From Sphingomonas sp. UV9 (GTDB lineage Bacteria > Pseudomonadota > Alphaproteobacteria > Sphingomonadales > Sphingomonadaceae), in NCBI RefSeq assembly GCF_004101245.1, contig NZ_SCIN01000003.1:372001-436000 (forward strand): a stretch of DNA of 64,000 nt. Reading direction: 5' to 3'. Under the pieces are notes generated by a model, which was given only the letters and a program-made list of their open reading frames with translations, ran no database searches and was not told the DNA's origin. The position numbers and the translations under genes are program-made. This document shows positions 27,378 to 35,252 of the stretch, piece by piece (within the stretch, counting starts at the first letter, position 1; the number at the start of each line of letters is the position of its first letter).

Positions 27378-28778
27378 ATGCCGTCCAACCGATCCCTTGC
27401 GTCGCCGCGCGCATCCTGGAAAATCCTTGCCCGAACCGCGATCGCGGTCTCCGGCCTGGTGGGGGGAGCGATCGCCCTCGCCTCGATGGCGCCCATGACG
27501 TCCGCGCCCGGTCCATTGAAGCTGCTCCCCGACGGGCCGCTGAGCGCTCGACCGGTCCCGCTGATCGTCGGTGTCGGCGTGCATTTCGGTATCGGCGGCG
27601 ACTATGGTTATGATCCGGCGCGCACCGCGCAGGCGATGCAGACCGTCGGCGCCTCTTCGTTCCGCGACGACCTGACGTGGGCGGGCTTCAAGGGGGCAGG
27701 GATGAACGCCCCGGGCACCATGCGCCCGGGTCAGGCCGCGTTCCTCGCCGCGACGCGCGCGCGCCCGTTGTTCATCCTCGATCATCCCAATCCCGCGATC
27801 GGCGGCGATGGCGTTCCCGTGACCGATGCCGGCCGCGCCGCGTTTGCCGGGTTCGCCCGCGATGCCGCGCAGCAGACGGCCGCGCGTCGCCCGATCTACG
27901 AGATCTGGAACGAGTGGAATCTCAACGCCGCCCCGGCGATGGGCAAGCTGGTCGGCCGCGCCGGACCCGGCGATCCTCGCGGCGGCGATGCCTATGCCCG
28001 ATTGGCCGCGCAGGCCACTGCGGCGATCCGCGCGACCCAGCCCGGCGCGACGATTCTCGCCGGCGCGGCGGGCACTGACGATGGCTGGCAATGGGTCCGC
28101 TCGGTCGCGGGCGGCGGCGGACTGCGGGGTGCCGACGGCCTGTCGGTGCATTACTACAATCATTGCGCGCGTCCAGAGAACCGCACCGCGGACGAGGCGA
28201 TCGACAAGATGCAGGCGTTGCACGGCGCGATGCCGACCCGCGGCGGCCGGGCGATGCCGATCTACGTCACCGAGATCGGCTGGCCGACGACGCACGGCGG
28301 ATCCTGCGACATCGCGCGCAACGATTCGGGCAACAATATCGCGCAGTTCCTGCTCTGGTCGGCGGCGACGCCCTGGATGCGCGGCGTCTGGATCTACCAG
28401 TTGAAGGACCAGGGTAAGCGTCCCGACGATATCGAGGATAATTTCGGGCTGTTCACCTATGATTATAAGCCCAAGCCGGCCGCCTGCATGGTCCGCGACG
28501 TCACGCGCCTGATCGGTCGCGCCAAGAGCTGGCGGGTCGATCAGCCACAACCCGGGCTTACCGTGATCCGGATGGACGATGGCCAGTCGCGCAAGCTGAT
28601 CGCCTGGACCGACCGGCCGTCGCAGACGGCGCAACTCGTGCTCGGTGGCGCCCCGACGCCCTATCGCACGGTCTGCGCGCCCGACGGGCCACGCGACACG
28701 ACGATCCCGATCGGGTCGCGACCGGTGGTGGTATCGCTGGCCGGTAAAGCCACACCGATCCGGTATCGAATGATGTGA
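27378..28778 (+). CDS. Clan-A glycoside hydrolase, membrane-anchored or secreted
   Basis: A protein of 466 residues, paralogous to the lipoprotein at 19669. A signal or anchor segment lies at about 16-37 (LARTAIAVSGLVGGAIALA) without a lipobox. The TIM-barrel catalytic residues are Glu179 in YEIWNEWN and Glu299 in IYVTEIGW. The conserved GWQWVRSV, VHYYNHCARPENRTADEAI and NFGLFTYDYKPKP blocks match the paralogue closely. It sits directly after the priming transferase, so it was probably recruited to process the same polymer or to remove lipid-linked dead-end products (inference). Confidence 0.8.
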   Translation: MPSNRSLASPRASWKILARTAIAVSGLVGGAIALASMAPMTSAPGPLKLLPDGPLSARPVPLIVGVGVHFGIGGDYGYDPARTAQAMQTVGASSFRDDLTWAGFKGAGMNAPGTMRPGQAAFLAATRARPLFILDHPNPAIGGDGVPVTDAGRAAFAGFARDAAQQTAARRPIYEIWNEWNLNAAPAMGKLVGRAGPGDPRGGDAYARLAAQATAAIRATQPGATILAGAAGTDDGWQWVRSVAGGGGLRGADGLSVHYYNHCARPENRTADEAIDKMQALHGAMPTRGGRAMPIYVTEIGWPTTHGGSCDIARNDSGNNIAQFLLWSAATPWMRGVWIYQLKDQGKRPDDIEDNFGLFTYDYKPKPAACMVRDVTRLIGRAKSWRVDQPQPGLTVIRMDDGQSRKLIAWTDRPSQTAQLVLGGAPTPYRTVCAPDGPRDTTIPIGSRPVVVSLAGKATPIRYRMM

Positions 28779-28789
28779 CGATCTGGTCG

Positions 28790-28831
28790 ACGGTGCGCCC
28801 GTCCGGCGAGCGTGCCGGACGGGCGCACCGT
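28790..28831. terminator. Perfect 18-bp hairpin between convergent genes
   Basis: ACGGTGCGCCCGTCCGGC and its exact reverse complement flank a 6-base loop, between the hydrolase stop and the PilZ gene stop. It has no T-tract; it probably blocks transcription from both sides. Confidence 0.65.
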
Positions 28832-28843
28832 GGCTCGGGGGGA

Positions 28844-29314
28844 TCAGGCCAGCAGGCGTGCCGCGACGATCGTGACCGCCGTCCAGCCTGCCAGGCTCAG
28901 CGCGCCGAGCAGGACCAGGCGACCGCGCGGTGCCCATTTGAACGTCGCGGGCGCGCGGAACGCGGCATGGGTCTGGCTTAGGTCATGGACGTTGTCGGTC
29001 ATCGCAGCCGTCACGCTACCGGCGGGCAGCGCGACGTCGAAGTGGCAGCCATAATCCGAACGCCCGGCCCAGGAGATTCGCGCGGACCGCTGACCCACGC
29101 CGGGGATCCCGATCGTCACGGCTTGGTCGATCGCCAGCGGCAGGAGCGACTCGATCCGGCAGCCATCGCGATTGAGATCGGCGATACGAATTTCGCGTGA
29201 GGGCAACTCCTCCGCAAGGCGCAACGTGCCCGTCCGCGCCAGCGACACCCGGGTCTCGCCGCGGCGCTCGACCGTATCGGCAAACGAGATTAGATTATGA
29301 GCAGTTGCCACCAT
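28844..29314 (-). CDS. PilZ-domain protein with C-terminal membrane helix
   Basis: A protein of 156 residues. The PilZ core has an R-x3-R-type c-di-GMP motif in ERRGETRVSLART and a second motif IADLNRDGCRIES (D-x-N-x-x-G, with Asn for the usual Ser). Later strands follow (RISWAGRSDYGCHFD). A hydrophobic C-terminal helix (LVLLGALSLAGWTAVTIVAA) would tether it to the inner membrane. The ATG at 29314 has AGGGA upstream. Its position inside the EPS locus suggests that it reports c-di-GMP to the synthesis or export machinery, as PilZ proteins do for alginate and cellulose; the partner is unknown. Confidence 0.82.
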   Translation of the reverse strand: MVATAHNLISFADTVERRGETRVSLARTGTLRLAEELPSREIRIADLNRDGCRIESLLPLAIDQAVTIGIPGVGQRSARISWAGRSDYGCHFDVALPAGSVTAAMTDNVHDLSQTHAAFRAPATFKWAPRGRLVLLGALSLAGWTAVTIVAARLLA

Positions 29315-29425
29315 GCGTTCCCTAAATGGGGCAGACCGCTGACCCATCGGCCGATCTAGGTGGCATGGATTGACGAAATCCTATTATTTCATCGTTACTC
29401 TTTTATTAACTAATATTAGCGCGAA

Positions 29426-30637
29426 CTAGCCGGCCGACTTTGGTTGCTCGTGGCGAGGGGGCGCCCCGAGCAGGCTGCCGACGATCCGCTGGAACACGCG
29501 TTTGCGGCGCTCCGAAACCTCGGCGATCAGCAAGGCCAGCACGACCGCGCCGCCGATCGCGACCGGTCCGCCGAGCAGGTGGGTGCGCAAGCCGGGGAAC
29601 AGCGACGTCAGCATGATCAGGAACGGCTGGTGGATGAGGTAGAGCGTGAAGCTCGCACCCGCCAGCCAACGGATCGCGCGCGCGAGAGTCGCGGGGAATA
29701 CGGTGCGGCCTTCGGCGGCACGGCGGAACGCGACGATGTTGATGGTGATCACCACGCCGACCAGCGCGAAATAGACGAAGCTCCTGGCCAGTTCCGATGC
29801 GCTGCCCGGCTCGTACATCGGCCACGCCCAATGCTCCATCGTCCGCTTGACGAGGAAATACGCGGGGATCGTCGCGACGAACATGCCGAGCGCCAGCCAT
29901 TTCGACAGCGTCACCCGACCCGCGCGGACGAAGCGATAGGCGAGCAGGCCGAACAGCCAGATCGGCATGTACGCGACGACCTTTGGCCCGAAGGCGATCA
30001 TCAGCAGGACGCCGATCAGTGCGCCGCGGATGCGGCCGAGATAGAAGAACGCCGCGAAGATGACGTAATAGGCGGCCTCGAACCCGAGCGACCAATAGGG
30101 CTCGTTGCTGCCGAACACGCGGTGGCTGAACCAGAGTTCGTTGGTGAAGGTCAGCGCGAACGGCAAATTGGCCAGATAGGCGGGATCGTAGAAGCTATGG
30201 GTGCGCAACGGTACCACGCCGAAGCGGTTGGCGATCATGTCGCACGCGAAGCCCACCAACAGCGCGATCAGGCACACCGAATACAGCCGCGACAGGCGCG
30301 CGGTCGCATAGGCGCGAAGGCTGTGCTCCTTCTCCTCCGCGACGAAGGCGATCACGAACCCCGACAGCACGAAGAACACCGCGACCGCTTCGCCGGTATG
30401 GCCGGAGATGAAACCGGGCAGCCCGGGCATCACGAAATGCCGGGCATGGCCCAGCACCACCTCGAACGCGGCGACCAGGCGCAGCAGATCGAGATAGATC
30501 GACAGGTTCGGATCGAGCACCCTGATCTTTGTCCCGCGGAGCGTCCCGCGCGACGTCCCGCTGGGCCCGGTCGATGCTGCGCGCGTCTGCGTCTCGATCA
30601 CGATGCCCGCTCCGTGTTCGTGGCTGGGGTTCGGCAT
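29426..30637 (-). CDS. Acyltransferase family 3 membrane protein (EPS acyltransferase 1)
   Basis: A multi-spanning O-acyltransferase of 403 residues, OafA/ExoZ-like. The N-terminal block LDLLRLVAAFEVVLGHARHF contains the conserved catalytic-type His, and AVAVFFVLSGFVIAFVAEEK and ARLSRLYSVCLIALL follow. About ten helices are visible, ending in LTSLFPGLRTHLLGG and a basic tail. It would transfer acetyl or another acyl group to EPS sugars across the membrane. The ATG at 30637 lies 8 bp after the glycosyltransferase stop; it is the last gene of the wzx operon. Confidence 0.88.
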   Translation of the reverse strand: MPNPSHEHGAGIVIETQTRAASTGPSGTSRGTLRGTKIRVLDPNLSIYLDLLRLVAAFEVVLGHARHFVMPGLPGFISGHTGEAVAVFFVLSGFVIAFVAEEKEHSLRAYATARLSRLYSVCLIALLVGFACDMIANRFGVVPLRTHSFYDPAYLANLPFALTFTNELWFSHRVFGSNEPYWSLGFEAAYYVIFAAFFYLGRIRGALIGVLLMIAFGPKVVAYMPIWLFGLLAYRFVRAGRVTLSKWLALGMFVATIPAYFLVKRTMEHWAWPMYEPGSASELARSFVYFALVGVVITINIVAFRRAAEGRTVFPATLARAIRWLAGASFTLYLIHQPFLIMLTSLFPGLRTHLLGGPVAIGGAVVLALLIAEVSERRKRVFQRIVGSLLGAPPRHEQPKSAG

Positions 30638-30644
30638 GGGGCCA

Positions 30645-31889
30645 TCATCCGGCCCGGGTCGCGCGTGCATCGATCAGCGTATCGACCAGTGCGCCCTCGC
30701 GCTGCCGGCTATGCGCGGCCCAGCGCTCGCGTACCTGCGTCCGCGCCGCCTCGACAGCCGCGGGGTCCTGCGCCAACGCCAGGATATGGCGGGCGGCGGC
30801 TTCGGGCCGGTCGAGGTCGAGCGCTGCGTCCACGCCCATGAAATCGAATCCCTGCAACGACAATGGGGTCGCCATCACGGGCGCTCCGGCGGCGAACGCC
30901 TCGAGCATCTTGATCTTCAACCCGCTGCCATGGACGACCGGGCTGAGCATGCACAGGCAGGTGCCGAGCAGCCGCTCCATCTCGTCGTCCGCAACGAAGC
31001 CCAGCGTTTCGACGTTCGCGGCGGGCGTGCCGATGTGATCGCGCGTTCCCTTGCCGATGAACGTCACGATCGCCGGTGCATCCAGCGCGAGCAGCGCCGG
31101 CGCGAGCGAGCGCGTGATCCAGTCGATCGCCGCACGATTGGGCGGGAAGCCCGGGCTGCCGATGAACAGGACCCGCCGGCGGTCGCGCGCGATGTCCTGT
31201 GGCACGGGCAGGGTGGCCGATACCGGGGCGACGTCCGCACGATTGATCACCGGGCACAGCGCGACGCCGCGCGCGCCGGTCAACCCGCGATACTGGCGCG
31301 CATCGCTGTCGGAGATGAACACGGTCCGCGCCGCACGCCGCAACAGCAGCGCCTCGATCAGCCACGCCTGGACCGCCTCGATGCGCAGGAACAGCGCCGA
31401 CAGACGCGATTTGCGCAACCGTGCGCCGTCGACCAGCGTGTCCGGCGTGACGTTGTGCGCGATGAACACGAACGGTGTCCGCCCCAGCACCAGCCGCCAC
31501 ATCGATACGTTCGCCAGCGCCTGGATATGATCGACCACGATCAAATCTGGTCCCGCCGCCAACCCCGCGCTGATCGCTTGCCGCGCCGGTGTCGAGACGA
31601 AGCCGATGCTCATCAGCAGCTTGCCCGACAGCAGGTGCGCCAGCTTGCGGGCCTTGGAGGGCGTCCTGGTATCCGCACGATAGCCGGTGACGCCGCCGAA
31701 CGCGGGCGCAGGAGCATCGGCGGGCAGCGTCACGAACACGCCGGTCAGCGCGACCGCGGGCGACCCTGCCAGTTCGCCGATATGCGCACGGGCGACGACG
31801 TCCATCCCCGATCGCGGGGCGACAGGATCGCCGGCACCGATATAGAAGACGCGCAAAACTGCGCGACCTGACGCCGCAAGCTCGCTCAT
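30645..31889 (-). CDS. GT4 glycosyltransferase (EPS glycosyltransferase 5)
   Basis: A GT-B family protein of 414 residues. The N-domain has VFYIGAGDPVAPRSGMDVVA and DLIVVDHIQALANVSMW with FVFIAHNV. The donor half has VLFIGSPGFPPNRAAIDWI and the motif LSPVVHGSGLKIKMLEAFAAG, typical of glycosyltransferases with a GSGxKxKxLE block rather than the plain E-x7-E form. The start at 31889 makes a 4-bp ATGA overlap with the acetyltransferase; the reading to 32351 is a shadow of that gene. It would add one of the repeat-unit sugars. Confidence 0.85.
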   Translation of the reverse strand: MSELAASGRAVLRVFYIGAGDPVAPRSGMDVVARAHIGELAGSPAVALTGVFVTLPADAPAPAFGGVTGYRADTRTPSKARKLAHLLSGKLLMSIGFVSTPARQAISAGLAAGPDLIVVDHIQALANVSMWRLVLGRTPFVFIAHNVTPDTLVDGARLRKSRLSALFLRIEAVQAWLIEALLLRRAARTVFISDSDARQYRGLTGARGVALCPVINRADVAPVSATLPVPQDIARDRRRVLFIGSPGFPPNRAAIDWITRSLAPALLALDAPAIVTFIGKGTRDHIGTPAANVETLGFVADDEMERLLGTCLCMLSPVVHGSGLKIKMLEAFAAGAPVMATPLSLQGFDFMGVDAALDLDRPEAAARHILALAQDPAAVEAARTQVRERWAAHSRQREGALVDTLIDARATRAG

Positions 31890-32470
31890 TGCGCGCCGAT
31901 GCTCGAACGGATGGCGGCGCCGAGGATCCGCGCCGGCGATCCGGCCGCGATCGCGCCCGCCGGCACGTCCTTCAACACGACGGAATTGGCACCGATCTTG
32001 GCACCGTGGCCGATCGTGATCGGTCCGAGAATGGTTGCGCCCGCGCCGATCTCGACATCGTCGCCGATGATCGGTCCGCGCGGCGCATCGTCGCCGCGCT
32101 TGCCGATCGTCACGCATTGCAGGATCACGACTTTGCGCCCCACCGTGCAGTCGCCGAGCACGATCGCATAGGGGTGCGGCATGTAACAGCCGGGACCGAC
32201 GCTCGCGATCGCCGCGATCTCCGATCCGGATCGCCGACAGGTCCGTGCCCAGTACAACCGCGCCACGACCCGGCCGACCACCGGGATCGCTGCCAGCAGC
32301 CGCTGAATACGGTGTGCCAGGATGAAGCGGAAGCCGGGGAGGAACAGCCACGCGTAGACGAAAAACGCGCTGCCCGGCCGCCGGCCGCCGACCTTGGCAA
32401 CGCGGATCAGATCACCGCGGACATGGTCGACGCAGGCGCGCCACGCCGACTGCGAACGAGTATCGGTCAT
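31886..32470 (-). CDS. Serine-acetyltransferase-like hexapeptide O-acetyltransferase 2
   Basis: A 194-residue paralogue of the enzyme at 22459. The helical N-terminal part (ACVDHVRGDLIRVAKV, GFRFILAHRIQRLLA) is followed by the left-handed helix: CYMPHPYAIVLGDCTV, VVILQCVTIGKRG, IGDDVEIGAGATILGPI, IGHGAKIGANSVVLKDV. It overlaps Wzx upstream and the glycosyltransferase downstream by 4 bp each, so all three are co-translated. The ATG at 32470 fits; the 513-residue reading to 33427 is an artefact that fuses it to an antisense-like frame of wzx. It probably acetylates a different sugar position from its paralogue. Confidence 0.86.
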   Translation of the reverse strand: MTDTRSQSAWRACVDHVRGDLIRVAKVGGRRPGSAFFVYAWLFLPGFRFILAHRIQRLLAAIPVVGRVVARLYWARTCRRSGSEIAAIASVGPGCYMPHPYAIVLGDCTVGRKVVILQCVTIGKRGDDAPRGPIIGDDVEIGAGATILGPITIGHGAKIGANSVVLKDVPAGAIAAGSPARILGAAIRSSIGAQ

Positions 32471-33795
32471 GGCTGCGGCATCCCCGTTGCCGGATCGTTT
32501 GCCGTAGCCATTCGTGGGCCGGGCGCGGGATCGGGCTGCTTCATCTTGCTCAGGACATGGCGCAGGTACACCAAACGAACGATGAACAGCGTGCTCGCGG
32601 TCGCGGCCGCCGACAGGCCGGCGCCGATCAGCCCGAAGAAATACATGAAGCCCGTGCCGAACGCGATCGCGACGATCACGCCGGCGACGTTGTTGACCGC
32701 GTACATGCGGTCGCGCCCCATGCTGGTGATCGACACGTTGAGCAGATCCGACCCCGAGCGGATCGTCGCCGCGAGCAGCATGATCGCGAGCAGCACGCGG
32801 AACACCGGGAAGCGGCCCGGCGGTGCGAAGTAGAAGATCAACTCGGTCGCCAGGAAGATGCCGATGCTGAACACCGCGGCGAAGGTCAGCGTCTTGATCA
32901 TCTGACGGCGCAGTTCGGCCTGCCACTCGGCCGGATTGCCGCCGCGGAACGCGCGCACCATCCGCGGGAGCGCAAGCTGCACCACGGCGGTCGAGATCAA
33001 TGTCTGGAGCGCGTTGGTGATCGAGAAATAGAAGCTGTAGATACCCGTCGCGACCAGACCGAGCAGCGCGTTCAGGATGAAGCGGTCGGCATAGCCCAAG
33101 CCGACGATGCCGAGATCGCTGAAATAGATGTACCAGGCGCGGCGCGCGCGGTTGACCAGCACCCGCAGCTTTTTCTCCTCGCGCAGGCCCGCCTTCATCG
33201 GCCAGCGCCGGAGATAGACGAACAGCATCGCGATCGCGAGCAGGTGGCTGAGGATCCAGCCGATGAAGATCATGTCGAGGGTCTTCAGCGCCGGCACGGC
33301 GAACCCGATGCCAACGACGATCGGAATCCACAGCGCCGAGCGCACGAACACCAGGACGTTGGCGAACAGCGCCAGTTCCAGCCCGATCATCGGCATGTAG
33401 ATGTCGAGCGCGAGCGTCTCCAGCCACAGCAGGATCAGGATCAGGATCTGGGTCTGCGTGATCCCGCCGGTCTGCCAGATCAGTACGGGCACCGCGATCA
33501 ATGTGCCTGCCAGCAACGACGAGACGGTGATGATCAGGCGATCGCGGATCAGTGGCGCCGCGGTCGCGGGGGTATGCCCTACCACTTCGCGCGACACGAA
33601 ATAGTTCAGGCCCCAGCCAACCGTCGCCGGAACGATGCCGATCGCGCCGATCGCCAGGCCGTAGACACCCGCCGACGCTAGGCCCAACTGGCTGACGATG
33701 TAGAAGGACAGGGCGAATCGCAGAAAGAGCGTCGAGCCGCGCAGAGCCATGTTCGGCGCGCCGCCGCGGATCAATCGTGTCAGTAACACAGACAT
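32467..33795 (-). CDS. Wzx-like repeat-unit flippase (polysaccharide biosynthesis/MVF clan)
   Basis: An integral membrane protein of 442 residues with about 12-14 helices. The N-terminal LRGSTLFLRFALSFYIVSQLG resembles the Wzx/PST start, and LGYADRFILNALLGLVATGI is the typical mid-protein 'aDrf.l..llg....giY' motif. Other helices include LLAIMLLAATIRSGSDLLNV and FMYFFGLIGAGLSAAATAS. It would flip the undecaprenyl-linked repeat to the periplasmic face. The ATG at 33795 is preferred to 33867, which adds a non-hydrophobic extension. It heads the operon wzx-acetyltransferase-glycosyltransferase-acyltransferase. Confidence 0.83.
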   Translation of the reverse strand: MSVLLTRLIRGGAPNMALRGSTLFLRFALSFYIVSQLGLASAGVYGLAIGAIGIVPATVGWGLNYFVSREVVGHTPATAAPLIRDRLIITVSSLLAGTLIAVPVLIWQTGGITQTQILILILLWLETLALDIYMPMIGLELALFANVLVFVRSALWIPIVVGIGFAVPALKTLDMIFIGWILSHLLAIAMLFVYLRRWPMKAGLREEKKLRVLVNRARRAWYIYFSDLGIVGLGYADRFILNALLGLVATGIYSFYFSITNALQTLISTAVVQLALPRMVRAFRGGNPAEWQAELRRQMIKTLTFAAVFSIGIFLATELIFYFAPPGRFPVFRVLLAIMLLAATIRSGSDLLNVSITSMGRDRMYAVNNVAGVIVAIAFGTGFMYFFGLIGAGLSAAATASTLFIVRLVYLRHVLSKMKQPDPAPGPRMATANDPATGMPQP

Positions 33796-33860
33796 GATGG
33801 AGGCAGCGTCTCCGCTAGGGCATCGGCGCAGATCCGATCGCCGGCCGACTGCCGGGTCAT

Positions 33861-33873
33861 ACTGCACTACAGC
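33861..33873. promoter_or_regulatory. TGC palindrome, EPS site 4
   Basis: ACTGC-ACT-ACAGC lies on the wzx side of the divergent region, 66 bp from the wzx start. It belongs to a 22-bp direct repeat with site 5. Confidence 0.35.
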
Positions 33874-33997
33874 ATGCCCGTAGGCGATTTCGGCCCTCTA
33901 CGTCCACCCGCGGCGATCGCGGGACGGGGCCGTATCCCCCGCTACGTCGCCAAATCCGGTCGGCGCGTCGCATGCCCGCTGCTTCATTTCGGGTCGT

Positions 33998-34010
33998 GCT
34001 GCACTGCGGC
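33998..34010. promoter_or_regulatory. TGC palindrome, EPS site 5
   Basis: GCTGC-ACT-GCGGC lies 106 bp upstream of the acyltransferase/wzy operon start. It is the second copy of the 22-bp direct repeat in this promoter region. Confidence 0.45.
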
Positions 34011-34115
34011 ATAGTTTTCCGCAATTGACCTTCTATAGTCCATTCCGCAGTGAGCATGTCCGGGGCGCGAGGTCCCGGACCACGGTCTTTCTGCCCAAAA
34101 ACGAAGGTGTTCCCG

Positions 34116-35252
34116 ATGCGTCTCGGCCGGATAGACAGCCTCCAGATCCTGCGATTCCTCGCGGCGTTCCTGGTGCTGTGCGGGCATAGCCAGCACGCGC
34201 TGGTCGACCATATCGGCGCGCGTGCGGGGACCTGGGGCTTCATTCCGTTCGACTGGGGGCTCGGCGTCGACGTCTTCTTCGTCATCTCGGGCTTCGTGAT
34301 GTATTACATGATGCACGACCGGTTCGGGAATGCCGGCGCCGCCGCCGATTTCCTGCGCCGCCGGCTGATCCGGATCGCGCCGCTCTACTGGTTGTTCACG
34401 ACGCTCGCGCTGGTCGTCCTGATCGCGAGCGGTGCGCCGCGACCGGGGGCGACGAACATCCTGTTCTCCTATCTGTTCCTGCCCGGCCCGGTGTGCGGCG
34501 ACTATTGCTTTCCGGTGTTCACGCTCGGCTGGACGCTGAATTACGAGATGATGTTCTACGTCGTGTTCGCGGTCGCGCTGCCGTTTCGCCGCACCGCGGG
34601 GCTGGCGATCATCTTCGCCGCGATCCTCGGGCTGATGGCGGTCGCGCATCTCGCACCGCTCGATTGGCGGATGCTGCATTTCTGGGGCTATCCGCTGACC
34701 GGCGAGTTCCTTGCGGGGATCGTGCTCGCGCACCTGTTCCTCAAGGGCGTCCGCATTCCCCGCCCGATCGCGTTCGCGATGCTGCCGCTCGCGCTGGTGC
34801 TTGCGGTGATCGGGTATCAGACCGGCGCGTACGACACGATCGGGCGGATCGTGACCGGCGGCATTCCGGCGACCCTGATCATGGCCGCCGCGGTGCTCGG
34901 GCTGGAACCGGTCGGCGGGCAGCATGTCGCGCCGTCCGGCCTGACCCGGCTGCTGGTCGCTGGCGGCGATGCCTCCTACGCGCTGTATCTGTCGCACCCG
35001 ATCGCGATCAAGGTGGCCGAGGTGATCACCCAGAAGCTTGGTTTGTTCGAGCGTGCGCCCGTGCTGCTCCTGCCGATCGCGATCGTCGGTGCGCTGATCG
35101 GCGCGGTGATCGTCCACCGCGTGATCGAAAAGCCGATGCTCGCCTTTCTCAACCGACGCTGGAGCCGCTTCGGCAGTACCGGTATGGGAGACGGCCAACC
35201 CGCGCCGGGCCGTGCCGGCGTCATCGTCACCGCAGAACCGGAATCTCGCTGA
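34116..35252 (+). CDS. Acyltransferase family 3 membrane protein (EPS acyltransferase 2)
   Basis: An O-acyltransferase of 378 residues. It starts RLGRIDSLQILRFLAAFLVL, followed by CGHSQHAL with the conserved catalytic-type His. Then come GVDVFFVISGFVMYYMM, LRRRLIRIAPLYWLF and, near the end, ASYALYLSHPIAIKVAE, all hallmarks of the OafA/ExoZ family. The ATG at 34116 follows AAGG at eight bases; the reading from 34050 adds a non-family leader. Its stop overlaps the start of the polymerase gene by one base, so the two are co-translated. Confidence 0.9.
   Translation: MRLGRIDSLQILRFLAAFLVLCGHSQHALVDHIGARAGTWGFIPFDWGLGVDVFFVISGFVMYYMMHDRFGNAGAAADFLRRRLIRIAPLYWLFTTLALVVLIASGAPRPGATNILFSYLFLPGPVCGDYCFPVFTLGWTLNYEMMFYVVFAVALPFRRTAGLAIIFAAILGLMAVAHLAPLDWRMLHFWGYPLTGEFLAGIVLAHLFLKGVRIPRPIAFAMLPLALVLAVIGYQTGAYDTIGRIVTGGIPATLIMAAAVLGLEPVGGQHVAPSGLTRLLVAGGDASYALYLSHPIAIKVAEVITQKLGLFERAPVLLLPIAIVGALIGAVIVHRVIEKPMLAFLNRRWSRFGSTGMGDGQPAPGRAGVIVTAEPESR

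Larger units (their letters stand above)
33796..34115. promoter_or_regulatory. Divergent promoter region between wzx and acyltransferase/wzy operons
   Basis: 320 bp without a gene. It contains a 22-bp direct repeat, GGGTCATACTGCACTACAGC at 33854 and GGGTCGTGCTGCACTGCGGC at 33991, 18 of 22 bases identical, which includes two of the TGC palindromes. The stretch before 34116 is AT-richer (TAGTTTTCCGCAATTGACC) and probably carries the plus-strand promoter. Confidence 0.5.
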
